A stretch of 64,000 bases of DNA from Clavelina lepadiformis (Eukaryota; Chordata; Ascidiacea; Aplousobranchia; Clavelinidae), in assembly GCF_947623445.1 (NCBI RefSeq), contig NC_135246.1, positions 17,715,856 to 17,779,855 on the forward strand. Direction: 5' to 3'. Numbering within the stretch: position 1 is the stretch's first letter; each line of letters starts with the position of its first letter. Under the pieces are notes generated by a model, which did no database searches, was not told the origin of the DNA, and saw only the letters and a list, made by a program, of their open reading frames with translations. Below, one piece after another: positions 34,201-45,261 of this stretch. The position numbers and the translations under genes were made by a program.

Positions 34201-34863
34201 TCCTGATACAAAAAATGCATTATTCTTCAAGCATGCCCTAATAGGACTTTGAATTTGTTATTTGTTTATTGTAGTACGGTGTTGTATGATACAAATTGCC
34301 ATTGCCGGTTACTCAGCAATATTTTTTCCTTTAAACAATGAAGTTATGAAGCTACGTATGTTTTCAAGTCTCTTCTAGATTTTGTTGCGCTCCCTGGACA
34401 AACAGGCCAGATGTGGGCCTGAAAATATTGAAAACATAACTATACCCTAAGAAGAAATTCAACAAAATTTTCAACAGAGTTTTGGCGCCAATGTCAATAT
34501 GCATTATTTTTGTTGTTAAGGCACGTATCCGCTAGGTAGTAAAGTAGAGTCTCATAAATAATACTTACTTAGCCTAGTCATTTGGTTTAAGTAACTGGTG
34601 TCAAATCGAATAAATTTATTTTCAAAACCTAATATTTTTAAAGTGTTTTAACTAATATTTGTAAAGATTACATCAAATTAACCATAACGTTAATCAAACA
34701 TGAATGATACCAGAACGGTTTAACACTGCAAGCAATTTACGATTGCGTTATTTACAAATTTAATTATTTAATTTGGCTGCTTTAGTACACCGTTAAATAT
34801 TTTGATGAAGCTTGCAAATATCCGCGCGGTATCCGAGTATTAAGTTAAACGTAGTTAGCTAGT

Positions 34864-34945
34864 TGTTGTCGGCAGGATTCGAACCAACGCAGGCAGAGCC
34901 CAACAGATTTCAAGTCTGTCGCCTTAACCACTCGGCCACGACAAC
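34864..34945 (-). tRNA. tRNA-Ser(TGA)-like, junction-damaged (copy 4, Ser-1)
   Basis: As 3410-3491, anticodon TGA, discriminator A. Confidence 0.8.
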
Positions 34946-35021
34946 TGTGCTTAATGTTCAATGCAAATAAATAAGATCCCACTTTTCTCGAATCTCTTAT
35001 GAAAACATAATTTCAATCCCG

Positions 35022-35103
35022 CGTTGTCGGCAGGATTCGAACCTACGCAGGCAGAGCCCAACAGATTTCTAGTCTGTCGCCTTAACCACTCGGCCACGAC
35101 AAC
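35022..35103 (-). tRNA. tRNA-Ser(AGA) (copy 4, Ser-2)
   Basis: Identical to 3568-3649. Confidence 0.92.
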
Positions 35104-35179
35104 TGTGCCTAATGTTCAATGCAAATAAATAAGATCCCACTTTTCTCGAATCTCTTATGAAAACATAATTTCAATTCCG

Positions 35180-35261
35180 CGTTATCGGCAGGGTTCGAAC
35201 CTACGCGGGCAGAGCCCAACAGATTTCAAGTCTGTCGCCTTAACCACTCGGCCACGACAAC
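35180..35261 (-). tRNA. tRNA-Ser(TGA) (copy 4, Ser-3)
   Basis: Identical to 3726-3807. Confidence 0.9.
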
Positions 35262-35337
35262 TGTGCCTAATGTTCAATGCAAATAAATAAGATCCCACTT
35301 TTCTCGAATCTCTTATGAAAACATAATTTCAATTCCG

Positions 35338-35419
35338 CGTTGTCGGCAGGATTCGAACCTACGCGGGCAGAGCCCAACAGATTTTAAATCTTTCGCCTTA
35401 ACTACTCGGCCACGACAAC
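35338..35419 (-). pseudogene. tRNA-Ser-derived pseudogene, TAA anticodon (copy 4, Ser-4)
   Basis: Identical to 3884-3965. Confidence 0.75.
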
Positions 35420-36072
35420 TTTGCTTAATGTGCAATGCAAATAGATAAAATCCCACTTTTCTCGAATCGCTAGATTGATTCCACCATGTCGGTGTTTCCG
35501 GAATCTTCTCCTGATTTTCAAATCTGACAAGTTGATAATCTAGCGAGCGTAGAGAGATGTTCGCACTCAATGCGTCATATTAGAAAAAGTAAAAATTTTC
35601 CGGTCCAATGCGCATGTGACGTCGATGTGGAGTAGTTCGTCGTTGCTTTGACGACAGCTGGTTCCAGGTCTAGGCTAAGTTGTAAATTTTGTGTGGGTTT
35701 GAATTTTTGGTTTTTTGGAGTATTTGTCATAAACTTTTAAGCTAAAAACTTGTTGTAAAGTGTAGGCAACTGTTATAGAAAACTGAGTACATGGATTTTG
35801 TCCAAATTAAGACTGTAGACAGACATAACCTAGGTCTCGTTGCAAGCCAAAATTCAGGGTAGGTTTATGATGTAGTTTTGCGTTGGTAGCTTCTTGATTT
35901 AATGTATTTTGCATTGAAAAGCCTATCTCTTTGAATTGGGACATGACCCCTTAAGAACAAGGACCACAGCTAAAATAGCTTTAAATGTAAAAAGACATGG
36001 AAATGAGACTCTAGTACTCTAGTAGTAGTTTAGTAGTAGTAGTAGGTAGCTAGTTAGCTAGTTAGCTAGATT

Positions 36073-36173
36073 CCACGTCTCCATTCGGAGACCAGAACAC
36101 CCTAGAGCCGCACAAATCGGCTAACCCTCTGCTTGAGTCTGGCGCCTTAGACCACTCGGCCATCCATCCTGAC
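36073..36173 (-). pseudogene. tRNA-Leu(CAA) pseudogene (copy 4)
   Basis: Identical to 4619-4719. Confidence 0.88.
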
Positions 36174-36455
36174 CTCGATGTTTTGTATGCATCTCAGTTC
36201 TTATAATACTTACCACAAAACCAGGAAAGGGCTTAATTTAGCACTAATATCACGGTTGTTTTTCTGCGTGGCTGTATAAAATTCACAGATGCATGCAACG
36301 ATGTTTAATCGAGGATAAATACAACGAAGCAGGCAAAGTTGTTTCGTTCTAGTTTCACTTTATGGAAGACGTAGACGATGATGTTAACGGTATGCTCAAT
36401 TTAGGATGAAACTATGTACAGTTAAGTGATAAGATTTTAAAAATATTAAGCCAAT

Positions 36456-36529
36456 CATCCCTGCCGGGACTCGAACCCGGAACATCTGGATTAGAAGTCC
36501 AGCGCGCTAATCCATTGCGCCACAGAGAC
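36456..36529 (-). tRNA. tRNA-Arg(TCT) (copy 4)
   Basis: Identical to 5002-5075. Confidence 0.92.
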
Positions 36530-36746
36530 AAACTCATACCAACCGTTAACATTTTCACGCTTTAAAAAACAATCCAGCCTAGAAAGTCGGAAACAATTAC
36601 TTGATGGAACCGTTTTTGAATTAAGACATAAGCTTCTCAATGTTCGATTTTACTATCCGCTTCAATGCAATCCGACACAAAGTTAGCATATATGTGAAGT
36701 AAAACTTTCCAAAGCTACTGTCAGAAGTGGGATTCGAACCCACGCC

Positions 36747-37394
36747 ACGTGTTTAGGGTCCAAAGCGCGGCGGGCGAGGGAAATCATGGCTCCTTTGCGG
36801 CGTAGCTCAGCAGGTTGGATGCCTGCAAGGATTGGTAGGTAGTCCGTTGGAGTGGGACGCAGGCAACCAGTCACAATACGCAGCGCGTCGTTGATGGCGG
36901 TGTTAATATGGCGGGTATGGGAGCTACGACACCACACTGGTGCGCATTACTCGGCGGTGGAGTGGACAAGTGCCAGGGTGGCTGTGTTGAAGGTTTTTGA
37001 GCCGGCCCCCCAACCTGAGCCCGCCAGCCGCCTTAGGAGTGCGACGCGCGCAGATAGTTTATTGCGCAGTAACTCCAAGTGTCGACGATACGTGAGTGCC
37101 CTGTCCAAGGTCACGCCGAGGTAGGTGGGCTCGGCTCTGTAGGGCAGGGTTTCCCAATCAATAATGAGGTTTATCTCACGCTGTGCTTCTTTGTTGTTGA
37201 GGTGGAAGACCGCCGACACTGTCTTTGCCTTGCTGAGCTGCAGCTTCCATTTCTGGAGATATGCTGTTAGTGTTTGCATGTCTTGGCTAAGATGCCTCTC
37301 CATCGACTGCCAGTCTCCGGCAGAATGCAGGAGTGCCAGGTCGTCTGCATAAGCATACTTCCTGGAGGTGGTGCTGGGCAGATCGTAGGTGTAT
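36747..37394 (-). mobile_element. LINE reverse-transcriptase fragment (copy 4)
   Basis: Identical in translation to 5293-5940, including the single in-frame TAA (36947-36949). Confidence 0.9.
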
Positions 37395-37474
37395 GTAACG
37401 CAATAAGACACAAAGTTAGTATGGGATTTGAATCCAAGCCTCCATTTGATACCAAAACACCCTACAACCGCACA

Positions 37475-39985
37475 GGTAGCTAGTTAGCTAGTTAGCTAGT
37501 TAGCTAGTTAGCTAGTTAGCTAGTTAGCTAGTTAGCTAGTTAGCTAGTTAGCTAGTTAGCTAGTTAGCTAGTTAGCTAGTTAGCTAGTTAGCTAGTTAGC
37601 TAGTTAGCTAGTTAGCTAGTTAGCTAGTTAGCTAGTTAGCTAGTTAGCTAGTTAGCTAGTTAGCTAGTTAGCTAGTTAGCTAGTTAGCTAGTTAGCTAGT
37701 TAGCTAGTTAGCTAGTTAGCTAGTTAGCTAGTTAGCTAGTTAGCTAGTTAGCTAGTTAGCTAGTTAGCTAGTTAGCTAGTTAGCTAGTTAGCTAGTTAGC
37801 TAGTTAGCTAGTTAGCTAGTTAGCTAGTTAGCTAGTTAGCTAGTTAGCTAGTTAGCTAGTTAGCTAGTTAGCTAGTTAGCTAGTTAGCTAGTTAGCTAGT
37901 TAGCTAGTTAGCTAGTTAGCTAGTTAGCTAGTTAGCTAGTTAGCTAGTTAGCTAGTTAGCTAGTTAGCTAGTTAGCTAGTTAGCTAGTTAGCTAGTTAGC
38001 TAGTTAGCTAGTTAGCTAGTTAGCTAGTTAGCTAGTTAGCTAGTTAGCTAGTTAGCTAGTTAGCTAGTTAGCTAGTTAGCTAGTTAGCTAGTTAGCTAGT
38101 TAGCTAGTTAGCTAGTTAGCTAGTTAGCTAGTTAGCTAGTTAGCTAGTTAGCTAGTTAGCTAGTTAGCTAGTTAGCTAGTTAGCTAGTTAGCTAGTTAGC
38201 TAGTTAGCTAGTTAGCTAGTTAGCTAGTTAGCTAGTTAGCTAGTTAGCTAGTGAGCTAGTGAGCTAGTGAGCTAGTGAGCTAGTGAGCTAGTGAGCTAGT
38301 GAGCTAGTGAGCTAGTGAGCTAGTGAGCTAGTGAGCTAGTGAGCTAGTGAGCTAGTGAGCTAGTGAGCTAGTGAGCTAGTGAGCTAGTGAGCTAGTGAGC
38401 TAGTGAGCTAGTGAGCTAGTGAGCTAGTGAGCTAGTGAGCTAGTGAGCTAGTGAGCTAGTGAGCTAGTGAGCTAGTGAGCTAGTGAGCTAGTGAGCTAGT
38501 GAGCTAGTGAGCTAGTGAGCTAGTGAGCTAGTGAGCTAGTGAGCTAGTGAGCTAGTGAGCTAGTGAGCTAGTGAGCTAGTGAGCTAGTGAGCTAGTGAGC
38601 TAGTGAGCTAGTGAGCTAGTGAGCTAGTGAGCTAGTGAGCTAGTGAGCTAGTGAGCTAGTGAGCTAGTGAGCTAGTGAGCTAGTGAGCTAGTGAGCTAGT
38701 GAGCTAGTGAGCTAGTGAGCTAGTTAGCTAGTTAGCTAGTTAGCTAGTTAGCTAGTTAGCTAGTTAGCTAGTTAGCTAGTTAGCTAGTTAGCTAGTTAGC
38801 TAGTTAGCTAGTTAGCTAGTTAGCTAGTTAGCTAGTTAGCTAGTTAGCTAGTTAGCTAGTTAGCTAGTTAGCTAGTTAGCTAGTTAGCTAGTTAGCTAGT
38901 TAGCTAGTTAGCTAGTTAGCTAGTTAGCTAGTTAGCTAGTTAGCTAGTTAGCTAGTTAGCTAGTTAGCTAGTTAGCTAGTTAGCTAGTTAGCTAGTTAGC
39001 TAGTTAGCTAGTTAGCTAGTTAGCTAGTTAGCTAGTTAGCTAGTTAGCTAGTTAGCTAGTTAGCTAGTTAGCTAGTTAGCTAGTTAGCTAGTTAGCTAGT
39101 TAGCTAGTTAGCTAGTTAGCTAGTTAGCTAGTTAGCTAGTTAGCTAGTTAGCTAGTTAGCTAGTTAGCTAGTTAGCTAGTTAGCTAGTTAGCTAGTTAGC
39201 TAGTTAGCTAGTTAGCTAGTTAGCTAGTTAGCTAGTTAGCTAGTTAGCTAGTTAGCTAGTTAGCTAGTTAGCTAGTTAGCTAGTTAGCTAGTTAGCTAGT
39301 TAGCTAGTTAGCTAGTTAGCTAGTTAGCTAGTTAGCTAGTTAGCTAGTTAGCTAGTTAGCTAGTTAGCTAGTTAGCTAGTTAGCTAGTTAGCTAGTTAGC
39401 TAGTTAGCTAGTTAGCTAGTTAGCTAGTTAGCTAGTTAGCTAGTTAGCTAGTTAGCTAGTTAGCTAGTTAGCTAGTTAGCTAGTTAGCTAGTTAGCTAGT
39501 TAGCTAGTTAGCTAGTTAGCTAGTTAGCTAGTTAGCTAGTTAGCTAGTTAGCTAGTTAGCTAGTTAGCCGGCTAGTTAGCTAGTTAGCCGGCTAGTTAGC
39601 TAGTTAGCCGGCTAGTTAGCTAGTTAGCTAGTTAGCCGGCTAGTCGGCTAGTCGGCTAGTCGGCTAGTCGGCTAGTTAGCTAGTTAGCTAGTTAGCCGGC
39701 TAGTCGGCTAGTCGGCTAGTCGGCTAGTCGGCTAGTCGGCTAGTCGGCTAGTTAGGCTAGTTAGGCTAGTTAGGCTAGTTAGGCTAGTTAGGCTAGTTAG
39801 GCTAGTTAGGCTAGTTAGGCTAGTTAGGCTAGTTAGGCTAGTTAGGCTAGTTAGGCTAGTTAGGCTAGTTGGCTAGTTGGCTAGTTGGCTAGTTAGGCTA
39901 GTTAGGCTAGTTAGGCTAGTTAGGCTAGTTGGCTAGTTAGGCTAGTTGGCTAGTTGGCTAGTTAGCTAGTTAGGCTAGTTAGCTA
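37475..39985. repeat. 8-bp satellite array D with variant blocks and degenerate right end
   Basis: Begins with GGTAGCTA, then GTTAGCTA units, an abrupt block of 59 GTGAGCTA units (38251-38722), a long return to GTTAGCTA, and from about 39563 a mixed tail. The tail has GCCGGCTA-type junctions, runs of GTCGGCTA, a run of the 9-mer GTTAGGCTA and some GTTGGCTA. Its total length is not a multiple of eight because of the 9-mers. Degeneracy at the outer edge is typical of satellites kept uniform in the centre by unequal exchange. Confidence 0.95.
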
Positions 39986-42900
39986 GAAGTCCAAAAAATA
40001 TTTACAACATACCTTGCAAATATTAACGTCGTCGGAGAGTAGCCTATGCTTAACACGTCACCACTTGCGTCATCTGTAAAAGGTGAACTTTTGGCACCGT
40101 GACCATAATGTTGAATAAAGTTTAAAACACACGCAACACAATCTTACTGAACTGAACAAAGCCGACGCAGATTTTTAAGCTTCTACACTGCTCACATATG
40201 CTATAGTTCTGGTTCAAATCTTGTCATGTTCAGTTCACAGCAAGAAATGTTCAGATTTGCAGATTCTAGATAAGCTTTGAGGGAACAAATTCTCGTGAAA
40301 CACCAGATGCCAGATATCTCGAGCTCAAATTTTGAACAGAATCCAGAGAAACTGAACATATTTATACTGAAGGTCACTGAATGGACAGAACAAAATAAAT
40401 CAATAAACTCCAACAAGAAAAATCCAAAAAAAATCACTAATTCAGTGACTACTGATTCTGTACAAAATACTGTACAAACGCCAACGCGTAGAAATACAAC
40501 AACGACCAAGACGCTAAAGCGCGCGCAGAGAGCAGCAGCAACAAAGCAGGGACAAAGGCTGACAACAAGAACATCGAAGTGTACAACAAAGGTCAAACAA
40601 ATACCAAATTCAGCAACAAGCGCGAACTGTGTTTCAGCATCAAACAAAATACAACTTGCAGCCCTGACCAAATCCTTATCGTTATTAAACAAGTCAGACA
40701 AACCGGCCCACAAATATGAGCCTTAAGGCAAGCAATGAAGTTTCAATTCAACATAGACAAGCTGTTGTGCTTCAAACCAGTCACAAGATCAAAAATATCT
40801 TACACTTGGCCTTTTTACTTACGACACCAAACTGAACTCCGCATTCACCTGGGATCTTCTAAACTTTTCTACCTCAGCTATATCTGATATATCGCGGAGG
40901 TAACTGAAATAAAATTACTTTCGCATTTGCATTGACGCCCCTTACCGACGACAAAAATAATAGAAAAAGAGAGAAGGAAGGAAGGAGAAAAATGCACAAA
41001 AATACAAATTGTCATTGTCTTTCATTGCAGTAGATTCAATGAATTCTTAAAGTTATATTAGTCTGATAACATAATGTCCCTTTGGTATAAACCAATTCAT
41101 CTGCATGCCAACATGGCGGCATATTACTGCTCCATACATGGTTTAACATTTCTACACCAGGGGCGCAATGTGCGATGGTAGTGCCGCCTAAACCGAAAAC
41201 CTACGACTCACGACCACAACTTGTGGTCGGAAGCTTTCTCTCTCTTCCGTGTTTATCTCATCGTTACTTCTCATCGTCCCTCGTTGGTTACCAGCACGCT
41301 GTTAACAGTCTAAATATCTGCCACTTAGCCTACTACTGCTTTCGATTATGGTCTTGTTTATAATCCTGAAAAACGAGTGTTCAGTCAATTATACTGTACG
41401 CTACTTACACCATTAATCAATTAATATTATTATACTATTAATATCAACTGGCCTTAATCAATGACAGGAAACCAGCTAGGTCTTATGCTAGCGTAGAACG
41501 AAAACAAGTTCCTAACATTTGGCTCACCGGTAACGAGCTGGAAACACGTCTGGAAAGCTGGAAGCGGAAGCTGGAGCGATGGATTTGGATTGCATTCTCT
41601 TAAATTAAATATGTTGGATTGCATGTTGACATTGTGTGCTAATAAATACAAGAGGTGCAATGAAAACCTGCCCAATTTCGTGACGTCTGATGTCTGTCAT
41701 GATGTCTGACGAATCATCTAAAAGGTTGGGCTTTTACCGTAGTTTTCTTGGCATGGCCGTCCTGAAAATTAAAAGCAGGTTGTCTTTTAAGGTTTGGAAA
41801 TTAATAGATTTCCAAAATTGTTGAATACGAAGCGGAAGAATTTCTTATTTTAAACAGTTAAATTATGATAAAAGATTAAGAAAAATGGATGCCAATAAAA
41901 TAGATTTCAAATTACCAGGAGAGCAGCAGCTGAATGGGAGAGATGACAAGGAAAGGTGGAACCGTAACTGACGTCACCCGATGAAATAAACCTCGAAATG
42001 TAGAAACGTAATTAAAAATACCTTGTCGCTACTGCCATCACACAGTAAAACATCATGCTGGTTTCACCTTAATAAACATCTTAACATTTTTTCTCTGTCG
42101 ACTGAATCTCGCAACAAACCCTGCAACTTCAACTCTGCCTCATTTTCATCACGTTATTTTCCTCATCAGGAACTTTTAATTTAATCTAAAAATTTAATTT
42201 TAGCCAATATTGCTTAACTGAAAATCAAGGCAAGTTGCTGTTCCCACATTGTCCGCCTGTTAAAGCTGCCCTGTGAAGATCTTGTAATAATCAGTTTACA
42301 GTACGAGAAGTTTCAGATTGGTAGATATCGAATCAGCTTTACACATAAAAAATCTCTTTTAAAACAGATTGTCTGATGCAGGGTTTGTTGTGCGCAAATT
42401 CTCCAACCAGAATCCAGATAACGGAATGTAACAAATTCAGACAAAACATCACTGATTTCCATTAAGTTAACTGTATGGCCAGAACAATACTCAAACTACA
42501 AAAATAATAAACACCAAAATAAAACCAATATTTTACCGACCCCAACAAAGAAATAAACGCCAAAGCGCAGCAAAGCAACAGCGACAAAGAATCATCGCGA
42601 AAGCGCGCGCAGAGAGCTCAACAGCAATAAATCGAAACTTAAACCACGAAAGCCAAAACATTCAAGACACGTAAATGTGCAAAAGCCACCAACAACGACT
42701 ATGCAAAAAATACTACAACTAATACAAAACCCAACTCCAAAGAGCAAAGAACCGACTCGCGAGCCAAATCGCGAAACAAAAAACATTACCCGCATACCTG
42801 ACAGAACATCCATCAATCAGATAGTCACGTCTGATCATTCTGTTTTCTGCAGAGAGCTTTTGAAACCGAGTGTTACTCGATTATCTACCTTATAGTTAAG

Positions 42901-44062
42901 CCACATGCCTTCAGTAAATCATCATCAGTAAATCAGTAAACATACAATCAGTGCAAAAATATTCAACAAATTTATCACCACACCTACGCAGAGAAATCTG
43001 CAAGCAAAAAGATATTATTAGTAAGTAGTTTTAACTAATATTTGTAAAGATTACATCAAATTAACCATAACGTTAATCAAACATGAATGATACCAGAACG
43101 GTTTAACACTGCAAGCAATTTACGATTGCGTTACTTACAAATTTAATTATTTAATTTGGCTGCTTTAGTACACCGTTAAATATTTTGATGAAGCTTGCAA
43201 ATATCCGCGCGGTATCCGAGTATTAAGTTAAACGTAAAGCACTAATAATCCTTCGCTTATTAACTAACGTATTTCCCAACAAAACCTCAACTCGATCGTA
43301 TTTAAATTCATTGCATAAATATATACCTGGTTAATACATTACTAAACTAAACCTAAACTTAAACCTGGTTTATAGATTGTAAGTTACCTACATTATTCTT
43401 CACTTACTCTTAACTACCAAGTACCAACCAACCACTTTAACTACACAAGCCATATGAATGAATGAAGGCCGAATACTGGCAAATAAGGTTCGAAAATCGC
43501 GCGCAAATTCCAGAGCTGATTTCAGATACCCACAAAATTTGCTCCAAGGTGAATTCCAAGGGAAAACGTGTAAGTGCCAGCGTCTTGCTCGAAATTGTAA
43601 TTATTGGCTAATTCATTGTTTAACAATGCCACGTCCTGATACAAAAAATGCATTATTCTTCAAGCATGCCCTAATAGGACTTTGAATTTGTTATTTGTTT
43701 ATTGTAGTACGGTGTTGTATGATACAAATTGCCATTGCCGGTTACTCAGCAATATTTTTTCCTTTAAACAATGAAGTTATGAAGCTACGTATGTTTTCAA
43801 GTCTCTTCTAGATTTTGTTGCGCTCCCTGGACAAACAGGCCAGATGTGGGCCTGAAAATATTGAAAACATAACTATACCCTAAGAAGAAATTCAACAAAA
43901 TTTTCAACAGAGTTTTGGCGCCAAGGTCAATATGCATTATTTTTGTTGTTAAGGCACGTATCCGCTAGGTAGTAAAGTAGAGTCTCATAAATAATACTTA
44001 CTTAGCCTAGTCATTTGGTTTAAGTAACTGGTGTCAAATCGAATCAATTTATTTTCGAAACC
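39986..44062 (+). repeat. Amplicon unit copy 5 (right-truncated, edge copy)
   Basis: Aligns with copy 4 at an offset of 9,433 up to 44062 and then departs. Where copies 1-4 continue into the second 209-bp direct repeat and the tRNA-Ser cluster, copy 5 runs into different DNA with a tRNA-Leu/Arg array. It has private bases at 40113, 40340, 40508, 40894, 41525 and 43925. At 40508-40510 it keeps a lysine codon where copies 2-4 have TAG. It probably represents the ancestral right edge. Confidence 0.92.
40307..40726 (+). CDS. Hypothetical 139-aa Lys/Thr/Ser-rich ORF, uninterrupted only in copy 5
   Basis: Starts at the first ATG after an upstream in-frame TAA and ends at a TAA at 40724-40726. The N-terminal third is mixed in composition with two tryptophan/glutamate-containing segments (for example KVTEWTEQ). 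The rest is basic and rich in Thr, Ser, Ala and Gln. No signal peptide, membrane segment or known domain is visible. It could be one exon of a spliced gene. The opposite strand is also open for 170 codons but is rich in Phe, Val, Cys and Leu, as expected for the complement of A-rich codons, so I treat that as the shadow. Coding status is uncertain; the only support is that it is open here and closed by a shared stop in copies 2-4. Confidence 0.25.
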   Translation: MPDISSSNFEQNPEKLNIFILKVTEWTEQNKSINSNKKNPKKITNSVTTDSVQNTVQTPTRRNTTTTKTLKRAQRAAATKQGQRLTTRTSKCTTKVKQIPNSATSANCVSASNKIQLAALTKSLSLLNKSDKPAHKYEP

Positions 44063-44194
44063 ATGCAACCATATAATCAAGCATGGATAATAGTTCCTAA
44101 GAACTGTGAACTTGATTCGGGCTATTACGCCAGTCAGATAAACTGTAAGTATAAAACCGTCTATATTATCTTGATATATAGCTTTCACGTTTTT
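44063..44194. other. Unique DNA at right edge of the amplicon
   Basis: AT-rich sequence present only here, between the end of unit homology and the tRNA-Leu pseudogene. It occupies the place taken by the second 209-bp repeat and the tRNA-Ser cluster in the other copies. Confidence 0.6.
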
Positions 44195-44290
44195 CACGCC
44201 TCCATTCGGTGACCAGAACACCCTAGAGCCGCACAAAGCGACTAAGCCTCTGCTTGAGTCTGGCGCCTTAGACCACTCGGCCATCCTGAC
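44195..44290 (-). pseudogene. tRNA-Leu(CAA) pseudogene lacking T arm (right flank)
   Basis: Anticodon CAA, intron, D arm and 5' acceptor strand match the intact gene at 44834-44951. Homology stops before the T arm at 44194/44195. Compared with the amplicon pseudogenes, the 4-bp duplication is absent and the breakpoint lies a few bases away, so it is a separate truncation. Confidence 0.85.
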
Positions 44291-44572
44291 CTCGATGTTT
44301 TGTATGCATCTCCGTTCTTATAATACTTACAACAAAACCAGGAAAACGCTTAATTTAGCACTAATATCACGGTTGTTTTTCCTCGTGGCTGTATAAACTT
44401 CACAGATGCATGCAACGATGTTTAATCGAGGATAAATACAACGAACCAGGCCAAGTTGTTTCATTCTAGTTTTACTTTATGGAAGACGTAGACGATGATG
44501 TTAACGGTATGCTCAATTTAAGATGAAACTATGTACAGTTAAGTGATAAGATTTTAAAAATATTAAGCCAAT

Positions 44573-44646
44573 CATCCCTGCCGGGACTCGAATCCGGAAC
44601 CTCTGGATTAGAAGTCCAGCGCGCTAATCCATTGCGCCACAGAGAC
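44573..44646 (-). tRNA. tRNA-Arg(TCT), B-box variant (right flank)
   Basis: Same cloverleaf as 5002-5075, but the T stem reads CCGGA against CCCGG, giving an A-C mismatch at 53-61 and changing the B box from GGTTCGAGTCC to GATTCGAGTCC. Transcription and folding may be weakened. Confidence 0.85.
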
Positions 44647-44833
44647 AAACTCATAATAAACTTTAACATTTTCACGCTTTAAAAAACAATCCAGCCTAGA
44701 AAGTCGGAAAAAATTATTGGATCGAACCGTTTTTGAACTAAGACATAAGTTTCTCAATGTTCGATTTTACTATCCGCTTCAATGCAATCCGACACAAAGT
44801 TAGCATAAGTGAAGTGAAACTTTCCAAAGCTAC

Positions 44834-44951
44834 TGTCAGAAGTGGGATTCGAACCCACGCCTCCATTCGGAGATCAGAACACCCTAGAGCCGCACAAAGC
44901 GACTAAGCCTCTGCTTGAGTCTGGCGCCTTAGACCACTCGGCCATCCTGAC
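44834..44951 (-). tRNA. tRNA-Leu(CAA), intron-containing, intact
   Basis: Acceptor stem GTCAGGA/TTCTGAC with discriminator A; D arm GGCCGAGTGGTCTAAGGCGC; anticodon loop CTCAAG with anticodon CAA, interrupted after the base 3' of the anticodon by an intron of about 35 nt; variable arm TCTCCGAATGGAGG; T arm GTGGGTTCGAATCCCAC. Other animals also carry an intron in tRNA-Leu(CAA). This is the only complete Leu gene in the window and the template from which the truncated copies can be recognised. Confidence 0.93.
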
Positions 44952-45233
44952 CTCCATGTTTTGTATGCATCTCCTTTCTTATAATTCTTACCACAAAACC
45001 AGGAAAAGGCTTAATTTAGCACTAATATTACGGTTGTTTTTCCTCGTGGCTGTATAAAATTCACAGATGCATGCAACGATGTTTAATCGAGGATAAATAC
45101 AACGAACCAGGCCAAGTTGTTTCATTCTAGTTTTACTTTATGGAAGACGTAGACGATGATGTTAACGGTATGCTCAATTTAAGATGAAACTATGTACAGT
45201 TAAGTGATAAGATTTAAAAAAAATTAAGCCAAT

Positions 45234-45261
45234 CATCCCTGCCGGGACTCGAACCCGGAAC
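45234..45261 (-). pseudogene. tRNA-Arg(TCT) 3' fragment cut by a hAT element
   Basis: Discriminator, 3' acceptor strand and T arm of tRNA-Arg stop at 45261, where the terminal inverted repeat of the next element starts. The rest of the tRNA does not resume on the other side. Confidence 0.85.

Larger units (their letters stand above)
30553..37474 (+). repeat. Amplicon unit copy 4 (complete, 6,922 bp)
   Basis: Aligns with copy 3 at a constant offset of 11,458 without indels; I saw no substitution inside the unit. The one nearby difference is T to G at 37476, in the first motif of the following array. Confidence 0.95.

Noticed and set aside
40201-40713. Longest open frame in the window (170 codons, minus strand), hydrophobic and rich in F, V, C and L
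   Set aside because: It is the complement of an A-rich, Lys/Thr-biased plus-strand segment, which automatically yields Phe, Val and Cys codons. It has no domain and is interrupted in copies 2-4.
44842-45057. 71-codon plus-strand open frame starting MGFEPTPPFG
   Set aside because: It is the antisense of tRNA-Leu(CAA), a common false protein prediction.
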